Source: Casuarina equisetifolia
Taxonomy: Eukaryota > Streptophyta > Magnoliopsida > Fagales > Casuarinaceae
Direction of reading: 5' to 3'
NCBI GenBank assembly: GCA_028551475.1
Contig: CM052362.1
Location: 10,849,354 to 10,913,353, forward strand
DNA length: 64,000 nucleotides
Below are positions 57,068 to 64,000 of the stretch, piece by piece. The notes under the pieces are model-generated. The model saw only the letters and a list, made by a program, of their open reading frames with translations, had not been told where the DNA came from and made no database searches. Each line of letters starts with the position of its first letter. Within the stretch, counting starts at the first letter, position 1. Both the position numbers and the translations under genes were made by a program.

Positions 57068-58725
57068 TGATAACTCTATTTTATATAGAGTTATTGTTAT
57101 TATTTTAGGTTATATTTATATAGTTTTTATTAAATTATATTTGTATTTAATTGTACTTACGTATATTTTGTTATTTTATGCAGCAAACCTAAAATAGAAG
57201 AAAAATGAAGAAAAGAAGCATAAAACCAAACAAAAATGAGAAAAGAGAAGGAAACCTAAAAAAAGATTATTCTGTGTGGACTTTGGTCGTAAAAGGCTTT
57301 GGTCAAAAAAAAAAGAAGAGAAAGGAGAGCGGACTTTTGTGGAGAGCCCAGGGTCATGAATTGAGTGGACCACAAGGGCGAGAAAAGAGAACAAGTTGGC
57401 GGTTTTGCCAAAGAAGGGATCATCGTGCAAAATCCAATAAAGGAGGGAAAGAAGGTGAGGGAACTCGCCGGACTTGGCTGTGCGCGATAGCGTGGGTTCA
57501 ATAGAGACCACCCGGTGAGAAACCTGAAACCTTTCCTCTGCAACGATCTGTGCATAACTCGACAAGATCTGAGCAGTTTCGGCCATCTAAGGGAGTTTTT
57601 GACCTGTTCTGTGCAGTTTTTGGCAATGAAAAAGCAATTTTCGGTGAGGAACGGCAAACGCTGTCCAATCTTTCTTCGTCAAATCTACGCATTTCTATGG
57701 CGGATTTGAGTGATTTCTTGGCAGATCTACAACCTAGGCATCCTCTTCTATGTTTTTCAGTAGTTTCTGTGAAGACTAGCGGTGGACAACAGCGGCGCGT
57801 GTCACCGGCATGTGACGATGAGTGCGATAATCGTGTGATGGTGCATGGCAGCTCATTTTTCTTCCATTTTTCAGACATATTCCTTTCTACCCTAATATGT
57901 AGATTTGTGCAACCTTTTTGTGTTTTGAAGACATTTTGGTGACAACTTTAATAATTTTAATTTACAAGATGTTTTGTTCACGTTTTTGCATTGATTTAGT
58001 TTGTATAAATATACTATTTTAGTTTAGTTTGTTAGAACTACAATATAACTTTATTATGATATAAGAATATTATGATTATTTATGTTTTATGAGATATTTT
58101 ATAAATGTGAAGTTGTATATTACAGAGTTTAATGCTTTTAGGTAATTAACTACCACTTAAATAATCTAATTTACATATTAGAGATCAACAGGAGATAACA
58201 TACAGTTGTTTATTGTAATATACAATCATAGATTAATATTGATAGACATATACCATATGATTTATGTGGTTTTAAGTGTAAACTAAACTATTCACAAATC
58301 TTAATGGACTTAGTTTATTGAATTTCATAAATCTTAATGGACTTAGTTTATTTAATTCATGGGTAAAAATATAATGAATTAATGAACTAAGTAGGTTTGC
58401 TATATTTAGACATAGGATAATGAATAAGTTAGGAGATTCCGTCATCACATGAGTATAATTAATCTTGCTAGCATAAATGATCTACATTGTATTTAATAAT
58501 TAGGTGAAATCAGAGGCTCTAACATATTTTGTTAATCAAGTTTAGCTTAAATTTAGTTCTTTAATCCATGTTTTATCACTTTGAGTTACTAGATAAACTT
58601 TAAAGACTATTCACCATTAGTAATTAGTTAGTTTGGTAAACATCAATCCTTATGAGACGATATTTATACTTATCATTATATTACTTGTTCAACATATACA
58701 CTTACATATAGAATTTCACCAAACA
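57068..58725 (+). repeat. Complete Athila-type solo LTR
   Basis: 1658 bp, starting TGATAACTC and ending CACCAAACA, flanked by ACAAG on both sides. From about 57950 on it aligns with the reverse complement of the Athila LTRs at 6961 and 15455 (AACTACCACTTAA, GATAGACATATACCATAT, GTTTGCTATA..TAGACATAG, ATTCACCATTAGTAATTAGTT). The block 57180-57940 is GC-richer and does not match them. It carries moderate two-strand frames (for example 57550-57942 +) with no known family, probably chance within the LTR. It retains the 8-bp terminal hairpin at 57071-57093. This is a different subfamily that left a solo LTR through recombination. Confidence 0.88.
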
Positions 58726-58730
58726 ACAAG

Positions 58731-59560
58731 CTCAAGAAAGCCATATTTTCCCATTTTTGTTGCTTACACACCTTACATTACCAAACATTAGTTCTCACAT
58801 CTTGTCACATGAGTTTTAGTTGAAAAAAAAAAAAAACTCTTAACTCCTTAAAATTCTTGTGATATCCTTAAAGGTTGCCACATGAATTTCTCCAATAGTG
58901 TGATGATTAAGGAAGACTTGGCTAGTTTATATACCTTATTTTTGACAAATAGGACTTCTTACTTGTACTCCCATGAGCTTAACACATCCTTTTTCTCTAC
59001 TACGTCGTTAATTCCTATAGGCATAGGTAACTTATAACCTTCTCTTAAATTGCTTCTAACCAAAAGAAAAAGGTTGCTAAGATGGTAAAATTCTTCCTTG
59101 CCATGTCCCCTTGTGACCAAGCATTAAAAATGGTGTTTCCCTTTCTCAACATGTATTTTATAACAAATCTATAATCCATTAATTTGGCTAATGACCCCTA
59201 CTATGCTCCTAATTAAATTGTTCCCATAAAAAAATTTAAACATCTTTGATCATTCATCATGATAAATTTGCTTGCTAGCAATTAATGGCACCATTTTCTA
59301 TTTTATAAGAATAAGTATGCATCTATTTTCCATATGTTGACAATAATAAGTTCTTACCATTAAGAACTTGGCTAAAGAAAGCTATAAGGTTGCCTCCTAG
59401 CTTCATGATGCACCATATTTGTATGCCTATGTTTTGTATTAGTGTGATATATTTCCTTTCAACTAGTATTAGAGAAAAGGACCCATAATTTAGGTTTCGA
59501 CAAAATCCAAACAAACACATTTCATAGCAAAAAACTAGTGTTTAAGGTAACCAAGTTCTT
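58731..59560 (-). pseudogene. Ty3/gypsy RNase H to integrase remnant
   Basis: The minus-strand frame at 59323-59520 contains KLGGNLIAFFSQVLNGKNLLLSTYGK, the RNase H block (xxHPIAxxSxxLxxxxxxxSTYEKE). NTIFNAWSQGDM near 59110-59140 resembles the NxVADALSR segment at the end of RNase H. It belongs to the same element as 55704-57067, split by the solo LTR. Confidence 0.65.
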
Positions 59561-60215
59561 CCTTTTACTTCTTTTTTTGGATCTTTGACTCTATTAAGGC
59601 CAATGAATGCCAGATTTCATTAAAATTTGATTGAAAGTTTGTGGGTTACCATTCACCTAAGTGGCTAATGAGAAAATCATTGATTTTTATATTATTAGAT
59701 GGATTTGGGAATTAAATTTACACTATATACTTAAGTTCTTGGCCAATCTATCAATTAGCCATGTTTGATTTGCCAAAAAGTGTCATGTAATGGCAAAATA
59801 CCATCAATGGTGAAAACAAGTCGATTTTGACCCAATTTTGTGCACCTACCCTAGTTCTTTGTAATTAACCCAAACCAAAAAGTGACTAGCACAACTCGAA
59901 ATTGAACTCGAGAAATGATCCACCTTAGTATTGACTAAATCATACCTAATTTGACCCAACAACCAAACTAAGTTCAAACCTAGTTTTGATACTCAATCCA
60001 TGCAAGTGGGGTGCATGTGCTTGTCTCCCATAAGTAAGTCATGTGTGTAGTCACTATTCATGTGTGAAATACACATGCTAGTGAGTTTTTTTATTAGTTG
60101 TTCGGGCTAATTTTTTGTGGTACTTTGTAAGGTATTTTAGGAGTTTACTTGATATGTTTTCAAACATATTTAGAAGAATATTTTGGTCATATCATTTTGA
60201 AATTCTAAATTAAAG
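59561..60215. other. Unassigned AT-rich sequence
   Basis: No family recognised. It may include the 5' untranslated part or LTR of the next copia remnant, but no repeat partner was found. Confidence 0.4.
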
Positions 60216-60225
60216 GAAGGTTAAG

Positions 60226-61660
60226 ATGGCTAAAGCATTCAAGATTTAGAAGTTCAATGGCACCCAATCAAGATTTTGGAAGACACAATCTCTTTTATCA
60301 AAAGGATGATTTGCTATTGACTATCAAAGGTACAAAATATAAGCCTACATATATACTAGAAGAAAAATGGGAGAAAATAGACAAGAAGACTTGTGTAATC
60401 AAATTTGCCTTGGATCCATTCATCATTGTGAATGTTAATGAGGAAATAACAATGAAAGGTTGTATGGATGCTTTGGAGAAATTGTATCACATCATCATAC
60501 ATTAAAAGGGTTGTTCTCATAAAAAGGTTGTATAAAATGGAGTTTGATGAAACTCATCCAATGTAAGAGCATAAAAATGACTTTAATTCAATGGCTCAAC
60601 AATTGAAGGTAATCAATATTAAGTTTGATGATGATGATAATGCATTAAACTTTTTTACTACTATCTCATGTAATAAGGATCCATTAGTAAAATCTACGGT
60701 CTAACAACCAAAGGGAAGTTAAATTTTAATGATTTTATTGGTACAACTTTGTTTGAAGATTTAAGGAAAAGGTCATTAGCTGAAGCTTCTAATTCAAAGG
60801 TAGTTGCATCATTGTTAGTTAATAGCAATAAAGGTAGAGAATAAGATAAACATAAAGGACAAAATGGCATAAGTCATGGTAGATCAAGGTTGATGGAGAA
60901 ATGACAAAGCATAATGCCATCTAAAGAAAATTTTGGAACTATGGTAAGATAAGAATTTCAAGAGACAAACCTCAAAGGAGACATCAAAAAATGATTTAGA
61001 AAATTATGTAGAGTTGCAAGTATTATTTGTTACAATGATAGCTAAAAAAATTTAGATGATTGATTCAAGTGCTTTCTTTCATGCTACCTTATGTACAAAG
61101 TCCTTTACAAATTACTCTTTAAATAATGGTTAGATTTTGCTAAAAGATGCTTATTGTTGATAGTAGGTATGGAAAAAATCATTTTGACATTGTCAAATAG
61201 TTCTACAATTACCTTAAATGATGTGTGGCATATTCTAGAGCTCAGAAGAAATCTAATCTTAACCACTACCTTAGATAATGAGGGCTCCCATGCTTACCTA
61301 GGAGGGTGGTTTTTATAAGATCATAAAAAGAGTATTGGTAGTAGCAAAGGTAAAGGAGATGGTTCATTATACTTGATAAAAATGTTAATGTTATAGGTAG
61401 AATAACTCAAGACTTTAGCACTTAAGGCTTGGTCATATTAGTGAAAAAGGTCCTAAAATATTGCATTTCAAACGGGAGGTTAAAGGCTTAAATGATATTG
61501 ATTTGGAATTCTATAAGGGTTAAACATTGAGAAAGATGAAAAGAGTTAAATTCTTACTAGATAGGCCTAAGAAGAAGAAGAAGAAGTAGAAGAACAAGTT
61601 AGAATTTGTGCATATTAATGTATAGGGGTTAACTTAGGTTTGTTCCCTTAGAGGTTCATG
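60226..61660 (+). pseudogene. Ty1/copia gag, protease and integrase start
   Basis: A gag-like start at 60226 (MAKAF) leads into KFNGT..FWKTQ. The frame at 60257-60505 then gives EEKWEKIDKKTCVIKFALDPFII, EEITMKGCMDALEKLYH, the copia gag (UBN2-type) pattern. Protease follows near 61050-61110 (MIDSSAFFHATLCTKSFTNY, normally IDSGASxH), VWHILELRRNLI near 61220-61255, and the pre-integrase block HISEKGLKILHFK near 61430-61475. The integrase start (KLEFVHINV then SLRGSW) reaches 61660, where a solo LTR interrupts. Frames are broken throughout. Confidence 0.75.
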
Positions 61661-61665
61661 GTACT
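61661..61665. repeat. Target-site duplication GTACT, left copy
   Basis: Exact match to 63418-63422 on the other side of the solo LTR. Confidence 0.88.
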
Positions 61666-63417
61666 TGTTAGAATATATTTTAATAATATTAGAATATATT
61701 AACATTTTGATGATGAGAAAAAGAGAATTATAATATGAGAATATTATAATCATTATGTTGGATTATATTAATATTTTAATGATGACAAATAGGAATTGTA
61801 ATATGAAAATATTATAATTATTGTTTGCTTATTTATTGGCTTTTATAAGAAAAATAATATGACAATATTATGCAGAAATTAAGTTAAAAATTAGCAAAGC
61901 CTGAATGTAGTCAAGCCAACCTAGAAACGCATAACCCAGTCAGCGAACATGTTCGCATGATCTAAGCTTGTGTGATTTTCGATCCAAACCAGTGGAATCC
62001 ATGACCCAACCTAGAGGCACGCAACCTAGTTTGTGCAAATGAGAACAGGTCAAGAATGCACAACCCATTCTCTCACCCACAACCCATATTCACAATTATA
62101 AACTGTGACCCAACTCGACCCTAAACCCAACTCAAGCTGCGACCCACTCAATGCCATGACTTCGCCACCAAAATTGACCATTAGTGACTTCTCCATTTAA
62201 GCTAGAAAAGGTGTTATTGGAAAGCTAACAAAGAGGGGAACATTTCTATGAAAAAAAAATCAAAGACCCACTACTCAAAGAAGATTAATTTGAAGAGATT
62301 TAGGAATTCTTCACAATTTGTGGCCTAACTACTTAGAAGAGAAATTGGAAGCAGATTAAAGAGTTTCTAAATTTTAAATATTAGGCTTTTGAAGAGAAGA
62401 AGTTGATTTATCAATCTATGGAGCACCCACAATTTGATTCAAGATTAAAAAGATTTCATGAAGATTAGAGTTTGACTTGAGCTTGACCCATTTTTAGTCC
62501 ACAAAGCTTTGAATTAATCACTTAAGTTATGGATGAAACAGGTGGCATTTTGGGGCATGATTTGGAATGGTCTTAAAGACAAAATATAGTTCTGTTGCAT
62601 TCCTCTCCTACAACTAAAAAATGAAAAGAGAAGATGAAAATTAGGGCTCCAAGAGGAAAAAGATGTGACTTATTTCAGAGGTGTTAGAACGGCTCTTTGA
62701 AGTGAAATGTGAGTTGTTTTGAATATACTTAAGTGCATATTGCTCACTAATTATAGTTGGTCTAGAAATTATAGAGAAAAAAGCTACTTATAAAAACTCA
62801 TACTCTTCACTTAAGCTTCATCAAGCTTATGAAATTAGTTCTACATTTCAGTGATTCTACTATGAGCTTATTAATGCTTTAATACACTTGTTAGAAAATC
62901 AAATAATTTTTCATTTCATATCTTATTTGAGCTTATTTCATGAGTGAATAGTGCTAGGGTTTATGCAAATTTGGGGCTTTTGTTCATATCATGTTATATT
63001 AAGTCTCTAGCACTTGTTTGAAGCTTTTGGACTTGAATTTATATCTTACAAAACTTGAATTTGAAATTTGTACTTAATTGCTACTCATTGTTAAAATTCT
63101 TGAGGAGAGAATTTACAACTAAGATTGAAAGAGTGGTTCTCTCTTATAACTAGGATTGGAGGAGTGGTTCTCCTTTGTAACTAATTTGTGAATTGATTGA
63201 AGATTGACTCAAGTAAGTTATTGGTAAAGTAGGATTGAGTAGGTGCCGACATAACTTGGGCCAAACCACCTTCCAAAAATCTATGTCTTTAGCTTATTTG
63301 ATAACTTTGATTATTGCCTTGATTGCTAAACATAAGAAAAATGAAAAAGACTAAAAGATTTTTTATAAACCTAATTCACCCCCCTCCACCCTTCTTAGGT
63401 TGCTATAGGATCCAACA
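61666..63417 (+). repeat. Solo LTR of 1752 bp inside copia integrase
   Basis: Starts TGTTAGAATATATT, ends TAGGATCCAACA (TG..CA) and is flanked by GTACT. The stretch CTAATTCACCCCCCTCC near the right end resembles a motif close to the 3' end of some plant copia LTRs, suggesting plus orientation and a copia origin. The strand is therefore an inference. No internal element sequence remains. Confidence 0.85.
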
Positions 63418-63422
63418 GTACT

Positions 63423-64000
63423 TTTTGACCTTTATTAATAATTATTCAAGGAAGACATGAATCTACATGATAAAGTACAAGTTAGATATATTCGAGGTAT
63501 TCAAGAAGTGGAAGGCATTAGTTAAGAACTAGACAAACTTGAAGCTAAAGTCTCTTAAATCTAACGATGGGGAAGAATATGGCAATAACAACTTTGATGA
63601 CTCCTATGCATGCAAAGGAATCAAGAGAATTAAGGTTACCCTATAAACTCCATAAAAGAATGGTGTTGCAAAAAAAAAAAAAATGAACCACACAATTCTT
63701 AAGAGAGGAAAAGCTATACTTAATCATATTGGACTTCCATAGAACTATTGAGCTTATGCATTTAGTATAGTTGTTTTCTTGATAGAGGAACTCCCTTCTA
63801 TAGCATTAAATTTAGGTGTTTCTAAGGAAAAGTGGACATGGAAATAAGTTAATTACATGTACCTCAAGGTATTGAGTGTAAGATATATGCACATGTTAAG
63901 CACAAGGTAAGGGTAAGTTAGACATTAAAGCTAAGAAATTCTATTTCCTAGATATGCTAGAGATGAATAAGGCTATAGATTATGGAACGATGGATTAAAG
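63423..64000 (+). pseudogene. Ty1/copia integrase, continuation after the solo LTR
   Basis: Plus-strand traces are FEVFKKWKALV near 63500, LKLKSLKSNDGEEYG at 63540-63585 (second catalytic Asp region, normally LRSDNGGEY, here SNDG), KGIKRIKVT and NGVAKKK near 63660 (normally QQNGVAERxN), then AYAFSIVVFLIEELPS-like sequence near 63750. The residues pick up where the left part stopped at 61660, confirming a single integrase split by the solo LTR. The window ends inside this remnant. Confidence 0.75.

Noticed and set aside
57205..57942. Cluster of 99-136 codon frames on both strands
   Set aside because: They lie within a solo LTR with confirmed target duplications; coding is unlikely.

Overview
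The window reads as repeat-rich nuclear DNA of a flowering plant, most likely a eudicot. Base composition is low-GC, coding density is very low, and several kinds of plant LTR retrotransposon and LINE are stacked on top of each other. A grapevine-like genome is a guess from the general look of the one gene and the repeats; nothing seen here proves the species. The only intact-looking host gene is a single-exon vacuolar iron transporter-like (VTL / nodulin-21 family) gene at 32789-33442 (+). A short fragment resembling the extracellular WAK-associated region of a receptor kinase lies at 31117-31401 (-).

Left part (2.2-20.2 kb): a three-level nest. The base is an old Ty3/gypsy remnant (-). A truncated LINE sits in its integrase region (2.5-3.3 kb). 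A Ty1/copia element (3751-19081, -, 205-bp LTRs, TSD TTTTC) entered the second copy of a 120-bp tandem duplication in the same remnant. An Athila-type Ty3/gypsy element (6961-16859, -, two 1405-bp LTRs, TSD CTAAG, PBS matching tRNA-Asp) then landed in the copia element between protease and integrase. LTR divergence (about 4% copia, about 2% Athila, counted by eye) agrees with this order. The Athila reading frames carry three frameshifts and two stops, so the copy looks non-autonomous.

Middle (20-44.8 kb): a second Ty3/gypsy element with about 350-bp LTRs (22001-27143, -); two Ty1/copia remnants on the + strand (27.5-27.9 and 29.8-30.7 kb); the receptor-kinase-like fragment with an 86-bp tandem duplication beside it; the VTL gene; and a decayed tandem array of about 245-bp units (33.7-38.2 kb). 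The array is split by a second copy of the same LINE, which itself contains a truncated Athila-type solo LTR. Gypsy gag and pol remnants follow (38.3-41.9 kb), then a 194-bp tandem duplication near 43.2 kb.

Right part (44.8-64 kb): organelle-derived DNA (44.8-47.3 kb). It contains the first three quarters of plastid ndhB exon 1, joined to GC-rich sequence that is not the plastid continuation, plus an organelle-like reading frame with an in-frame TGA. It is followed by an old Ty1/copia element (48550-55703, -), a gypsy remnant (55.7-59.5 kb, -) split by an intact 1658-bp Athila-type solo LTR (TSD ACAAG), and a Ty1/copia remnant (60.2-64 kb, +) whose integrase is split by a 1752-bp solo LTR (TSD GTACT).

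No novel gene system was found. The most informative content is insertion history: exact target-site duplications, internal empty-site controls, a conserved LTR-terminal hairpin, a second internal polypurine tract, a re-invaded tandem array and a mosaic organelle insert.
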